From: Alphaproteobacteria bacterium
Lineage (GTDB): Bacteria > Pseudomonadota > Alphaproteobacteria > TMED109
Direction: 5' to 3'
Assembly: GCA_022825705.1 (NCBI GenBank)
Contig: JAJDWH010000050.1
Span: 1-64,000, forward strand
DNA: 64,000 bases
In this document: in pieces, positions 1 to 8,588 of the stretch
Layout: every line of letters begins with the position of its first letter
Numbering within the stretch: the first letter of the stretch is position 1
Made by a program: the position numbers and the translations under genes
The notes under the pieces: generated by a model
Database searches by the model: none
What the model saw: the letters and a program-made list of their open reading frames with translations, nothing else
What the model was told of the DNA's origin: nothing

Positions 1-224
1 GCCCGCGGCGGCCGCAACCGCCGCCCACGCCTCTCGCACAGAACCCATGACCGTCCCTCCGGACTGCAAAAAACACCGGATGCGGACTCTCCGAAGGAGA
101 GCGCACGACCCGTTTCAAGCGACTGGTACCAAACCCGAAACGCGAAAGCAAACGACAGAATTTTGCGCTGTGGTGTTTTTTCGGTCGGAGGGGAGCGTCG
201 ATCAGGTTCGGTGTGTTTTGCGTT
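1..224. other. Left-edge region, no supported gene
   Basis: No reading frame here looks like a known protein, and the ATG frame beginning at 47 gives a low-complexity Arg-rich peptide. A small perfect hairpin (CTCTCC, loop GAA, GGAGAG) sits at 87-101. Read on the minus strand, it is followed about a dozen bases later by a T-run, so it could end transcription coming leftward from the transposase. That reading is weak. Confidence 0.3.
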
Positions 225-2074
225 CAGGGGCTTGGGGGGGTCGCAGCGGTTGATTTTGGGTCGGGAGCGGGTCGACGTGGCAACATCGCCGTGCCTCGGT
301 CGCGGTTGTCCGTCTGCCGGGGTCCGGCGCGTTTGATCGGCGCTGTCGGAAGGCTGGTGAGGTCTCAGCCGGTGTCGAGGTATGGCACGGCGCCGACGAG
401 GGATCGCATGCGCGTTGTGCGTCCGGCGCGGGCCTGGGCCAGCGCCATGGCCATCATGACGGCGAGCGCCAGGCCGAGGCGTGTCTTCATCTTCGCGCGT
501 CCTCGGATGTAGTGGGTCTCGAAGTTGAAGCTGCGGTCGAGGCGTGCGTTGATCCGCTCCATGGCGGTGCGCCGGTTGTATCCGCGCCGCCATGACGGGC
601 TGCCCCAGGGCGTGGGCGTGAAGATGCGCCGGTCATGGCGGTCGAGATCGACGCGCAGGATGCGGCCGTAGTCCCCGGGCTCCACGCCGCCCGCCCGATG
701 GCAGGCCTGGCGTCCGGCGCACTCGAAGCCGAAGGCGGCTGCGGGACAGCGGTATTTGAGCGTGCCGCAGACGCCGCGCCCGGCCTCGAAGCCCTGGAAC
801 GCCATCGCACGGACCTCGCCGGTCTGCGGGCAGACGCAGGATACCCTCCCGCGCTCGTCGTGAACGATGACGTCGGCGCGCTCGGGGAACAGCGCTCGCG
901 TGATCGGCCGGGCCGGGTCATGGCCTGGCTCCGTCTTCTCTACCCGCCACATGAGGCGCGTGTCGATCAGCGGGCGGATCTGCCACCTGTCCCACAGCCG
1001 CGCCTTCAGGCGGGCGCTGTCGAGACCGCGGTCGGCGCTGAAGGCGGCGCAGCGACCGGCCATCTCCGGCGCTCCGGCGAACAACTCCTCCAGCATCCCG
1101 GACAGCACCCCGGGCTCGGACGCCGACGCGCGCGTCACCTCGAAAGCCACAGGAACCTCGTAGTCCGTGTCGGCGATCAGGTGCAGCCCGTAGCCGAACC
1201 ACGACTTCACCTTCTTCCAGACCGCGCCGGTCTTCGTGTTCACCCCGCTCGTCTCGTGCTTGCCCCAGTCCGCATCGGGGTCCGAGGTCTTCCCCCTGTC
1301 ACCGGCAATCCGGCCCGTCGAGTGGCTCGCCACCGCCTTGCCGTCATAGCCGAGATGACGACCGAAGTCGGGCAGCTCCCCGAACAGCGAGGCACGCAGG
1401 CTGTCGATCATCCCCGACACCAAGCCCCGCTCGTCCTCAAGCCGCACCACGCGACCCAGAAAGCGCGAGAAGTTCCAGGACCCCGGCACCGTCGAGCGCA
1501 CCGGCCCCGGATGCCTCACCACGCGCCCCGCGCAAAGCGCCGTCACCGGCGCGCCCTGATACGCCAGCGCCTCGAACCCGCATATCTCCAGAAGCGCCGG
1601 GTTGCGGCCCAACTCCCGCAGAAGCGACTGCATCGAGGCATGCTGAAACACGATCCCCGCAATCAGAGCCCGCCACATGGCTCGCACCGGGTAGTCGTTG
1701 CGACCCCGGCCACGGCCCGCTTCAAGCGCAGCCACAACCTCATCGTCCGGGAGCACCTCCAGCACCAGCCGCAGGCGCTCAAGGTCCGGAAGACCTTCGA
1801 CAGACCCCCACGAAAACGGTAACTTCTCTCCCGTCGCCATCATGTTCTTCCAATCGTCTGGACACGTGAGGGAACAGGGCCCCAAGCCCGATGGCGACAC
1901 CTTCTATCTCATCACGACCGCACAACACGACACGCCCGGAAAACCGGCCAGCGAACCGGGCCGCTCCGCCCATGGGGTGAAAATCGATAAACCGACCCCG
2001 TCGGAGCCCCGGACCCCAAGAAAATCAGACACGCCGCTGGGGTAACAAAAATCTCAGCCCCGCCAGAGCCCCTG
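225..2074 (-). mobile_element. Candidate IS element with DDE transposase
   Basis: A single transposase gene fills this about 1.85 kb interval. The octamer CAGGGGCT starts at 225, and its exact reverse complement ends at 2074. Continuing inward, roughly 16 of 22 positions match, which is what imperfect terminal inverted repeats look like. No convincing target-site duplication is visible outside these ends, so the boundaries are provisional. The element sits beside a toxin-antitoxin pair and two recombinases, in a region that looks mobile overall. Confidence 0.4.
365..1843 (-). CDS. IS transposase, DDE type (IS1182/IS4-like)
   Basis: Probable cut-and-paste transposase of about 492 residues. 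The N-terminal part (roughly residues 15-90, including RGRNDYPVRAMWRALIAG and a LLRELGRNP stretch) resembles the DUF772 region that opens many IS1182/IS5-type transposases. The presumed catalytic triad is D167 in GYDGKAV, D271 in FSADRGLD and E429 in RRTAMERIN. The start at 1843 (MMATGEKLPF) is preferred over the longer frame to 1900 because GGAAG lies just upstream and the extra N-terminus is unlike the family. The frame has no interruption, so the enzyme may be active. Family assignment within the DDE superfamily is approximate. Confidence 0.8.
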   Translation of the reverse strand: MMATGEKLPFSWGSVEGLPDLERLRLVLEVLPDDEVVAALEAGRGRGRNDYPVRAMWRALIAGIVFQHASMQSLLRELGRNPALLEICGFEALAYQGAPVTALCAGRVVRHPGPVRSTVPGSWNFSRFLGRVVRLEDERGLVSGMIDSLRASLFGELPDFGRHLGYDGKAVASHSTGRIAGDRGKTSDPDADWGKHETSGVNTKTGAVWKKVKSWFGYGLHLIADTDYEVPVAFEVTRASASEPGVLSGMLEELFAGAPEMAGRCAAFSADRGLDSARLKARLWDRWQIRPLIDTRLMWRVEKTEPGHDPARPITRALFPERADVIVHDERGRVSCVCPQTGEVRAMAFQGFEAGRGVCGTLKYRCPAAAFGFECAGRQACHRAGGVEPGDYGRILRVDLDRHDRRIFTPTPWGSPSWRRGYNRRTAMERINARLDRSFNFETHYIRGRAKMKTRLGLALAVMMAMALAQARAGRTTRMRSLVGAVPYLDTG

Positions 2075-2172
2075 CTCAGAAACGAGTTCCGGACAGCGCA
2101 CACGCCTCAACGACGCTTGCGCGCATCCGCGCGCCGCAGTCCGTCCGTGGCGTCGCATGACAGCCCCCTGCG

Positions 2173-2221
2173 GCGAGCGCGTGCGCTCGCGCAAACCGCG
2201 CAGATGAGCGCGGACATGTCC
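2173..2221. promoter_or_regulatory. Dyad-rich upstream region of toxin-antitoxin pair
   Basis: A perfect 8+2+8 inverted repeat (GCGAGCGC, GT, GCGCTCGC) lies at 2173-2190. A perfect 10-base palindrome GGACATGTCC lies at 2212-2221, directly abutting TTGACT at 2222-2227, a plausible -35 hexamer. The matching -10 would be CATCCT at 2245-2250, a poor match. XRE-type antitoxins usually repress their own operon from such dyads, so one of these is a candidate operator; that role is inference. Confidence 0.35.
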
Positions 2222-2256
2222 TTGACTTCATATCCCGGCGATCCCATCCTGCCGTC

Positions 2257-2628
2257 ATGACATGGCGGGTTCAGATCGCCGAGGAGTTCGAGCCCGAGTT
2301 CTTCGCCCTGCAACAGGAGGTTCAGGATGCGATCCTGACTGTGACGCGCCTGCTGCGGCAGTTCGGGCCGCAACTGGGCCGACCGCAGGTGGACACGCTG
2401 AACGGCTCGCGGCATGCGAACATGAAGGAGATGCGGCTCAGCGCGGCGGGCGGCGAATGGCGGGTCGCCTTCGCGTTCGACCCCGTGCGCCGCGCGATGC
2501 TGTTCGTGGCGGGCGACAAGTCGGGCGGCAACGAGCGGCGGTTCTACCGCGACTTGATCCGCAAGGCCGACGAGCGGTTCGACCGGCATCTTGCGCGGCT
2601 CGCCGATGAACGGGAAGGAGGAGCGTGA
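2257..2628 (+). CDS. Type II toxin, RelE/ParE-like (Gp49 family)
   Basis: A 123-residue protein resembling the phage-derived Gp49/HigB-like branch of RelE toxins, which act as ribosome-dependent mRNA nucleases. Typical features are the central MKEMRL segment, the WRVAFAFDP strand and the LFVAGDKSGGNERRFY segment. It ends in TGA at 2626-2628, where the antitoxin ATG begins with a one-base overlap, so the two are translated together in the toxin-first order usual for HigBA-like modules. Its place between an IS element and recombinases suggests a stabilising or hitch-hiking module of a mobile region. Confidence 0.85.
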   Translation: MTWRVQIAEEFEPEFFALQQEVQDAILTVTRLLRQFGPQLGRPQVDTLNGSRHANMKEMRLSAAGGEWRVAFAFDPVRRAMLFVAGDKSGGNERRFYRDLIRKADERFDRHLARLADEREGGA

Positions 2629-2954
2629 TGGCTCTGGATGTTGAAGACGTGATTGCCGGGCTCGACCCCGAGAGGCGGCGCCGGATCGAGGAACGGGCCG
2701 CCGAGATGATCGCCGAGGAGATGACGCTGCGCGAGCTGCGCAAGGCCCGCGAGCTGACCCAGGCGAGCGTCGCGCGCGAACTCGGTATCGGCCAGGACGC
2801 GATTTCGAGGCTGGAGCAGCGGAGCGACCTGTTGCTGTCCACGCTGCGCAAGACGGTCGAGGCGATGGGCGGCAGCCTGTCGCTCGTCGCCCGCTTCCCC
2901 GACCGCCCCCCGGTCGAGCTTGCCGGCATCGCCGAACACGTCGCCCGCGATTGA
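2628..2954 (+). CDS. XRE-family antitoxin
   Basis: A 108-residue helix-turn-helix protein and presumed antitoxin of the toxin just upstream. The HTH is clear around residues 35-70 (LRELRKARELTQASVARELG, then QDAISRLEQ), and the segment TLRKTVEAMGGSLSLVARFP is typical of antitoxins paired with Gp49-type toxins. The start at ATG 2628 is chosen over GTG 2625 because AAGGAGGA at 2615-2622 is spaced five bases from the ATG but only two from the GTG. It probably binds its own promoter and neutralises the toxin; partner and regulation are inferred from the family. Confidence 0.87.
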   Translation: MALDVEDVIAGLDPERRRRIEERAAEMIAEEMTLRELRKARELTQASVARELGIGQDAISRLEQRSDLLLSTLRKTVEAMGGSLSLVARFPDRPPVELAGIAEHVARD

Positions 2955-2984
2955 CGCCGGCCCGGCCCGCGCAAGTATCGGCCG

Positions 2985-4166
2985 CTACGCCGCTCGGTTG
3001 CCGCCGGCATCGCCCTGCCGCAGCTTCCGTTGCACCGCCAGCGCCACCCGCTCGGCGGCCTCGCCGAGCGTGGCGTCGTCGAGATGGACGTAGCGGTTGG
3101 TGGTGCTGGCCCGCCGATGCCCGAGCAGGCGCCCCGCGACATGCAGGCTTTCGCCGTTCATCACCGCGTGTGAGGCGTGCGCGTGCCGGAGGTCATGCAG
3201 CCGCGCGTCCGCCACGATCCCGGCTTCGCGGCGCGTCCTGATCCAGAACGTCCACAGGTCGTTCCGGTCCAGCGGTTCGTCCTCGCCCCTGCCGGGGAAC
3301 ACCCACTCCCCGCAGGCCGTGTCGGCGAGGCCCTCCAGCAGCTCCCGCGCCGCCTTGCCGAGCAGGACATGTCTCGGCCCCGTCTTTGCGTCGCTCAGAG
3401 TCAACCGGTCCGCCTTGACCTCGCACCAGCGCAGGCCGCGTATCTCGCCGGGCCTGCATCCGGTCAGCAGGAGCAGGCGTACCGCCGCGACGCAGACGGG
3501 GTTGTCGGCTTCGCGCCGACGCAGGACCGCGCCGAGCTTCGCAAGGTCTTCCGCCCCCAGCAGCCGCCCGCGCGGCGGCCGCCGGTAGCGGACGATGCCG
3601 ATGCACGGGTTGCCGGCGGCCTCGGGCCGATGGCCCCACGCGATGGCATAGTCGAACATGTTGCGCAGGATGTCGTGGCTGCGGTTGGCCCCGCCCGGCT
3701 TCCTGCGTCCGTATTCGTGGAAGAAGCGGGCGATGTCGGCGCGCACCGCCGAGCCGACGCGCAGATGGCCGATGGCGGGCAGGATGGCGCTGTCGAGGTA
3801 GCTCATGGTGGCCTTCAGCGTGGACGGCTTCCACGCCGGCGAGCGCCGCTCGACATATTCGGCGGCGAACTTCGCCAGCGTCGGGCCGGAAGCGGGAAGG
3901 GGCGCGGGACTGCCGCCGCCCTTCTCGCGGGCGAGGAAGGCGAGCGCGGCGGCGCGCGCGTCGCCGGCCTTCACCGTTTCGGGTTTGCCGAGCGTGACCC
4001 GGCGCGGCGTGCCGTCGCGGCGGAAGCGGAACACCCAGGACCGCGCGCCGTTGGGCTGGACGCGCAGCATGAAGCCTTGCAGCGCGGCGTCGTGGATGGC
4101 GTATTCGCGCTCGCGCGGCCGGGCCGCGAGTGCCAGCGCATCGCTCAGGCGGGCGCGCTCAGCCAT
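2985..4166 (-). CDS. Tyrosine recombinase (integrase), inner copy
   Basis: A 393-residue site-specific recombinase. The N-terminal arm-binding region contains GFMLRVQPNGARSW, as in phage P4-type integrases. The catalytic domain shows box I Arg in TGCRPGEIRGL, the HDLRHAHASH box, and the late LLGHRRASTTNRYVHL segment with the nucleophilic Tyr. The start at 4166 lies within the end of the upstream integrase, an 8-base overlap, so the two are co-translated; the longer frame to 4283 has a non-family N-terminus. It is one of two non-identical integrases in tandem, suggesting a mobile element whose excision needs both, or a nested insertion. Confidence 0.9.
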   Translation of the reverse strand: MAERARLSDALALAARPREREYAIHDAALQGFMLRVQPNGARSWVFRFRRDGTPRRVTLGKPETVKAGDARAAALAFLAREKGGGSPAPLPASGPTLAKFAAEYVERRSPAWKPSTLKATMSYLDSAILPAIGHLRVGSAVRADIARFFHEYGRRKPGGANRSHDILRNMFDYAIAWGHRPEAAGNPCIGIVRYRRPPRGRLLGAEDLAKLGAVLRRREADNPVCVAAVRLLLLTGCRPGEIRGLRWCEVKADRLTLSDAKTGPRHVLLGKAARELLEGLADTACGEWVFPGRGEDEPLDRNDLWTFWIRTRREAGIVADARLHDLRHAHASHAVMNGESLHVAGRLLGHRRASTTNRYVHLDDATLGEAAERVALAVQRKLRQGDAGGNRAA

Positions 4167-5304
4167 GGTCCGCCTCCCCGCCGTCGAGCATGTCGGCAAG
4201 GCCGCGCGAGACCCGGTTCGCGGCATCGAACACGGAGTCCTCGGCAAGGTGCGCATAGCCGAAGGTGGTCTTGATGTCGGCATGGCCGAGCAGCCCGGCG
4301 ACGGTGCGCAGGCCCTCGCCGCCGCCGACCGCGACCGCCGCGTGGGAATGACGGAGATCGTGCAGGCGCAGCGTCGGCAGCCCCGCCGCCGCGCGGATCG
4401 CGTTCCATTCCCGGTCCACGTTCGCAGGCCCGCCGCCCGCAGACGCGAACACCCACGGGCAATCCGCCCGGCGCGGTTGCCCCGCGAGCACGGCGCGGGC
4501 CGGCGATGCGAGCCAGAGCGTGCGGGGGCCGGTCTTGGAATCGGGCAGCACCGCGCGGTTGCCGTGGACGTGCTCCCACTTGAGCCGCAGCGCCTCGGAC
4601 TTGCGCGCGCCGGTGTAGAGCAGGAAGCGCACCACGGCGACGGCGACCGGATGATCGGCTTCCGCGCCGTCGAGCGCGCGACCGAGCGCGGCGAACTCGT
4701 CGTCGGTCAGGTAGTGCGCCTCGAAGCCGGACTTCCGCCGCCGCAGGCCCTTGCACGGGTTGGAGTCCTCGCGCCGCAGCCCCAGCGCCTCGGCGTGCTG
4801 CATCATCGACGACAGCACCGCCAGCGCCCGGTTCGCCGTTCCCGCCCGCGTGACCGAGAGATCGTCGAACCAGTTGCGCACGTCCTTCGCGGTCACCGCA
4901 TCGACGCGCCGGTCGCCGAGCGCGGGCAGGATGTGCCGGCGCACGCCGTGTGCGTGAGACTCCCGCGTCGCGGGCTTCCATCGTTCGGCGCAGTCGGCGA
5001 GGAACGCCGGCGCGAACGTCCGCACCGTCGGCACCACGACCGCCGCGCCGCCCGTCTGCGTCTCGTCGAGCAGCGCGCGCGTCGCGTGCCGCGCATCCTC
5101 CACCGTCAGCGCGTCGAGTGCGCCGAGCGTCCGCCGGACGACGGCGCCGCCCGAGCGCCGATGCACGATCCACGTCTTGCGTCCGTTCGGTCGCACCCGC
5201 AGGCCGAGCCCCGGCGCGGCGCTGTCCCACAGCACGGCCTCGCGTCCGTCCGCCGGCGCGAAGGCGCGCGCCCGCGCCGTCGTGATCTTCGTTCTGTTCG
5301 CCAT
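4159..5304 (-). CDS. Tyrosine recombinase (integrase), outer copy
   Basis: A 381-residue tyrosine recombinase and the first gene of the tandem pair. It has the same layout as its neighbour: GLGLRVRPNGRKTWI near the N-terminus, box I Arg in TGARKSEALRLKW, HDLRHSHAAVAV, then LLGHADIKTTFGYAHL with the catalytic Tyr. The two proteins are clearly related but far from identical, so this is an old duplication or a recruited pair rather than a recent copy. An AAGGA Shine-Dalgarno lies upstream of ATG 5304. A strong hairpin at 5349-5373 lies in its leader. No attachment site could be identified. Confidence 0.9.
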   Translation of the reverse strand: MANRTKITTARARAFAPADGREAVLWDSAAPGLGLRVRPNGRKTWIVHRRSGGAVVRRTLGALDALTVEDARHATRALLDETQTGGAAVVVPTVRTFAPAFLADCAERWKPATRESHAHGVRRHILPALGDRRVDAVTAKDVRNWFDDLSVTRAGTANRALAVLSSMMQHAEALGLRREDSNPCKGLRRRKSGFEAHYLTDDEFAALGRALDGAEADHPVAVAVVRFLLYTGARKSEALRLKWEHVHGNRAVLPDSKTGPRTLWLASPARAVLAGQPRRADCPWVFASAGGGPANVDREWNAIRAAAGLPTLRLHDLRHSHAAVAVGGGEGLRTVAGLLGHADIKTTFGYAHLAEDSVFDAANRVSRGLADMLDGGEADHG

Positions 5305-5348
5305 GTTCCGATCCTTCCCGTTCCATTCGGTCGTGATCGGCGCGTCGC

Positions 5349-5373
5349 GGGCGTCCCCTCGCGGGGAGCGCCC
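5349..5373. repeat. GC hairpin upstream of integrase
   Basis: The sequence forms GGGCG-T-CCCC, loop TCGC, GGGG-A-(G)-CGCCC: a ten-pair stem with one bulged G, about 45 bases upstream of the outer integrase start. It could be a regulatory leader structure or part of a recombination site. There is no T-run, so a simple terminator is unlikely. Confidence 0.45.
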
Positions 5374-5820
5374 AGGACACGCCGGGTAACAGCGGCGGGA
5401 TCGGAGTTCGGAAGGGCCGGACGTGCCGCGCTCAAGCGCCGCGCGGGCTGCAAGCCGTTGTGACTACCGGGCTTTGAGCGCTTCGCGGATGCGCGGGGAA
5501 GGTGCGATTCTCTACGCCCTGCGGCGCGGTTATCTCACACCCGACGCACTTTGGTGAATCCCGGGCCCGGAACATGGATGTTGCATGGGAATATGGAGCA
5601 GCCATCGGCCGCCGAGCCATAACAGCCGGGCATCCCAACCAGTCCCTTGAGGACCTTTCGCTCCAAGCCAGCTAAACCAAGCCGAGCCATGTTCCACAAA
5701 GCCCGTTGGCTCCGCTCGCGTATCATCGTGCCGCCCCACTGTGGGGCAGTGCCCGCGATGATGCTGAAATGCGGGAGAACGGGGCAGGACCGGCAACCGG
5801 GGGCTCCGCGGAGAGGCGAG
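5374..5820. other. Intergenic region with composite dyad at 5722-5762
   Basis: No gene is supported here. The most structured part is 5722-5762. An inner perfect stem (GCCCCAC, T, GTGGGGC at 5733-5747) is enclosed by an outer seven-base inverted repeat (ATCATCG at 5722-5728 and CGATGAT at 5756-5762). It precedes the DCC-type gene by about 60 bases and could be an element end or an operator. No tRNA gene is visible, though tRNAs are common integration targets. Confidence 0.35.
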
Positions 5821-6135
5821 ATGGGGATCTTGCTGTTTTACAATGCGGATTGTCCCCGTTGTGCTCGGCAGGCGGCCCGCACATGTCGCATGGACTGGCT
5901 GAACCGCGTTGAAACGAGGACCGACGAGTCGCCCTTGGGTGAAGTACCGGTCGGCGAAATCGTCGTGATCGACACAGACAGCAGGCGGGTCTTCACCGGG
6001 GCTCTTGCTACCCGCAAAGTGTGCCTGCAGATACCCTTGCTGCTGCCGTTAGGGCTCATTCTGTACCTGCCACCCATCTTGAGAATGGTGGAGCGGGACA
6101 AAATCGGATGCGACGGCGAAGTGTGTGAAATCTGA
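5821..6135 (+). CDS. DCC-type thiol-disulfide protein (DUF393-like)
   Basis: A short 104-residue protein opening with MGILLFYNADCPRCARQ, the strand-CxxC-helix arrangement of DCC/DUF393 proteins related to thioredoxin folds. Cys11 and Cys14 form the CPRC pair. Further Cys residues occur near residue 22 and in the C-terminal CDGEVCEI, which could ligate metal. The central IPLLLPLGLILYLPPIL is strongly hydrophobic, so the protein may associate with the membrane. The start at 5821 follows GAGAGGCGAG and aligns the CxxC near the N-terminus; the longer frame from 5647 adds an unlikely extension. Function in this organism is unknown. Confidence 0.6.
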   Translation: MGILLFYNADCPRCARQAARTCRMDWLNRVETRTDESPLGEVPVGEIVVIDTDSRRVFTGALATRKVCLQIPLLLPLGLILYLPPILRMVERDKIGCDGEVCEI

Positions 6136-6914
6136 CCGGTCGCTTTGCCGGTTGTCGCCATGTTCGATGTAGCTGCTCAGGCTGGCTTCGGCTGAGCTGA
6201 TGGTGTGCCCGACGTCGAGAATGCGCCGCAGGTTCCGGCCACTGAATGTTCTGCCGCTGGTTCCCAAGACCGGTCTTCGGCCTCAACTGCAAAGCTCGTT
6301 TCGTGCGGATGAGCAGTCCCGTTCGTTCCGCCCGATCCGGGGCACGCACCCCACCCAGGTGCGCCGCCTGACTTCCCGCCTCCGCGACACGCAGGGCCAC
6401 AATTGGGGCCGAAGTGCCGCATTGCAGGCCGGGATGGGCTCCGGCACCTCGCACGTGATGGTCGAGTGTTCAACGGGCCGGGCGGCCTGCTGTCCGGGGA
6501 GCCGACCGCCCGATTTAGCCGGTTGATGTCATTCGGGCTCAGAGGCAATCTCGGCACCGGTTCCGACCGACGTCAACTGTGACTCGGTCGGGACACGGGC
6601 GTTCGGCCACGGCGACCCCCAGGTCGTTAGGCGCCCATGCGAGACGGCGACGGACGACCGCGTCCGGCAGTCATCGCTGTCTGCCAATCGAGCACCCTGG
6701 TCAAGACGTCTACTTCTCCGGCACGTCGCATCAGAGCGGCTCGATGCGCTGCCGGCCGGCCGGAGTGGTCTCCGGCGAGTGCGGAGATTCGATGAAGCCC
6801 CACGGCTGCGGTCGTGCCCGGATCGACTGACCGTCGTCCCACGACCAAGCGATCGAGAAATCGGTATCGTCCCCCCTGGCTCCGCTACGTCCCCAGAGAG
6901 GCACCACGCCCAAC
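6136..6914. other. Long non-coding or decayed stretch, no supported gene
   Basis: Nearly 780 bases without a credible gene. The open frames on both strands give Pro/Arg/Ser-rich peptides without recognisable motifs and lack plausible ribosome sites. It may hold the promoter of the ThDP enzyme at 6915 and remnants of older genes, but nothing could be identified. Confidence 0.4.
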
Positions 6915-8588
6915 ATGAACAGCATCTTCGGTCGCGAAGCCTTTCTCGCGCTGCTCGAGAGCGAAGGCGTATCGCACCTGTTCGGTAACCCCGGCACTAC
7001 CGAACTCCCGATCATGGCCGCACTGCCTGACCGGCCGGCGATCAACTACGTCATGGCGTTGCAGGAGGCGTTGGTAGTGGCCATGGCGGACGGCTACTCG
7101 CGTGCGTCCGGAGACCTCAGCGCGTGCAACGTTCATGTGGCACCCGGCCTGGGCAACGCCATGGGGTCTCTCTACAACGCGAAGTGGATGGGCTCGCCGA
7201 TCATCATTACTGCAGGGCAGCAGGAGCAGGGGCACGGGCTTACCGAGCCATTGCTGTATGACCCGCTGGTACCGATTGCGCAGCCACTGGTGAAATGGGC
7301 CGTAGAGGTCAACCGGCTTCAGGACTTGCCGCGCATCGTGCACCGTGCGGCCAAGGTCGCGATGACCCCGCCCACCGGACCCGTGTTCATCTCGCTGCCG
7401 GGTGACATTCTCAATGAACGGAATGCGCTGGATCTCGGCCAAGCCACGCGGGTCGACACCGCCGGCCGCCCGAGCGACGAAGCACTCAACCGCCTGGCAG
7501 ACCGGCTGCTGGCGGCACGGCGCCCGGTCATCGTGGCTGGGCACGAGATCGCAACTGCAGACGCCCTGGAAGAAGCAGCCACATTCGCCGAGCTGCTGGG
7601 CGCCCCGGTGTATCAGCAAACGGTGTGCGACGGCGCCCACTTCCTCTCGGAGCATCCGGCCTTCATGGGCGCCCTCACGCGCGATCAGCGCGAGGTCCGC
7701 GAAACGCTCTCGCCCTACGACCTCATGTTCTGTATTGGCTCGGACGTGCTGCGCATGTCCGTGTACAGCGACACCGATCCGATGCCGGATGGCCTAGCCG
7801 TGGTCCAGGTCGGTCTCCGAGACTGGGAGATGGGAAAGAACTACCCGTCGGAAATTGCGTTGCGCGCCGACGTGAAGGAAACCCTGGCCGCCCTTGCGGT
7901 TCTGATCGAGAACAAGCGAGGCCCTGAAAGAGCCCGGAAGGCAGCGGCGGCCATGGCGGCGCTCGGCCCGTCCAACTGGGCTGCCCGACGCGACGCGCAT
8001 CGCGCCAATGCGCTGGCGCAGACAGCCGCAGCGCCGATGGCGCCCAACCTGGCCATGCTTCGGATCGTTGACGCCCTGCCGAAAGACGCGGTCATCGTCG
8101 ACGAAGGCATTCTCAGCACCCGCACGCTGCCCGCGCTCTACCCGTTCCGTGACGCCAAGTCGTTCTTTGGGCTCGGCAGCGGCGGCATCGGGTTTGCGAT
8201 GGCAGGGGCAGTCGGCGTGCAGCTTGCCCTTCCGGATCGTCCCGTCGTCGCCATCGTCGGCGACGGCAGCGCCATGTACAGCATCCAGGCCCTATGGACC
8301 GCTGCCAACGCCAAGCTCCCGATCACCTATGTCATCGCCAACAACGGCGGCTACAGGATCATCAAGGAGCGACTGAAGTCGTTCCACGGCGTCGAGCAAT
8401 ACACCGGCATGGAGTTCAAGGACCCGCAGATCGACTTCACCGGACTTGCCCGCTCCATGGGCGTGTTCGCGCGACAGATCTCCGACCCTGACGACATTGC
8501 CCCGGCTATCGCCGAGTCCACCCGATGCAACGGGCCGACACTGCTTGACGTCATGGTCGACGACGGGTTCGGGAACGAAGGACGGTAG
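6915..8588 (+). CDS. Thiamine-diphosphate enzyme, benzoylformate decarboxylase-like
   Basis: A 557-residue ThDP-dependent enzyme. The N-terminal Pyr domain has NPGTTELP near residue 25, the cofactor-activating Glu at about E51 in ALQEALVVAMADGY, and a His at about 74 in CNVHVAPGLGNAMG. That His matches the active-site His of benzoylformate decarboxylase (NLHSAAGTGNAMG). The C-terminal PP domain has the GDGSAMYSIQALW to NNGGY metal/ThDP motif. These features favour a 2-oxo acid decarboxylase of the MdlC type over acetolactate synthase, but the substrate cannot be read from sequence. It stands alone on the plus strand, 450 bases upstream of an Ntn hydrolase and a Liv transporter, so a shared catabolic role is possible. 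Confidence 0.82.
   Translation: MNSIFGREAFLALLESEGVSHLFGNPGTTELPIMAALPDRPAINYVMALQEALVVAMADGYSRASGDLSACNVHVAPGLGNAMGSLYNAKWMGSPIIITAGQQEQGHGLTEPLLYDPLVPIAQPLVKWAVEVNRLQDLPRIVHRAAKVAMTPPTGPVFISLPGDILNERNALDLGQATRVDTAGRPSDEALNRLADRLLAARRPVIVAGHEIATADALEEAATFAELLGAPVYQQTVCDGAHFLSEHPAFMGALTRDQREVRETLSPYDLMFCIGSDVLRMSVYSDTDPMPDGLAVVQVGLRDWEMGKNYPSEIALRADVKETLAALAVLIENKRGPERARKAAAAMAALGPSNWAARRDAHRANALAQTAAAPMAPNLAMLRIVDALPKDAVIVDEGILSTRTLPALYPFRDAKSFFGLGSGGIGFAMAGAVGVQLALPDRPVVAIVGDGSAMYSIQALWTAANAKLPITYVIANNGGYRIIKERLKSFHGVEQYTGMEFKDPQIDFTGLARSMGVFARQISDPDDIAPAIAESTRCNGPTLLDVMVDDGFGNEGR

Noticed and set aside
47..253. A 68-codon plus-strand frame at the left edge
   Set aside because: It runs into the candidate IS end, is Arg-rich, and lacks a Shine-Dalgarno.
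635..1822. A 395-codon plus-strand frame inside the IS
   Set aside because: It is antisense to the transposase, has Arg/His/Pro-rich composition, and no motifs.
6136..6914. Several 70-130 codon frames on both strands
   Set aside because: Low-complexity composition, no ribosome sites, no recognisable motifs, and mutual overlap.
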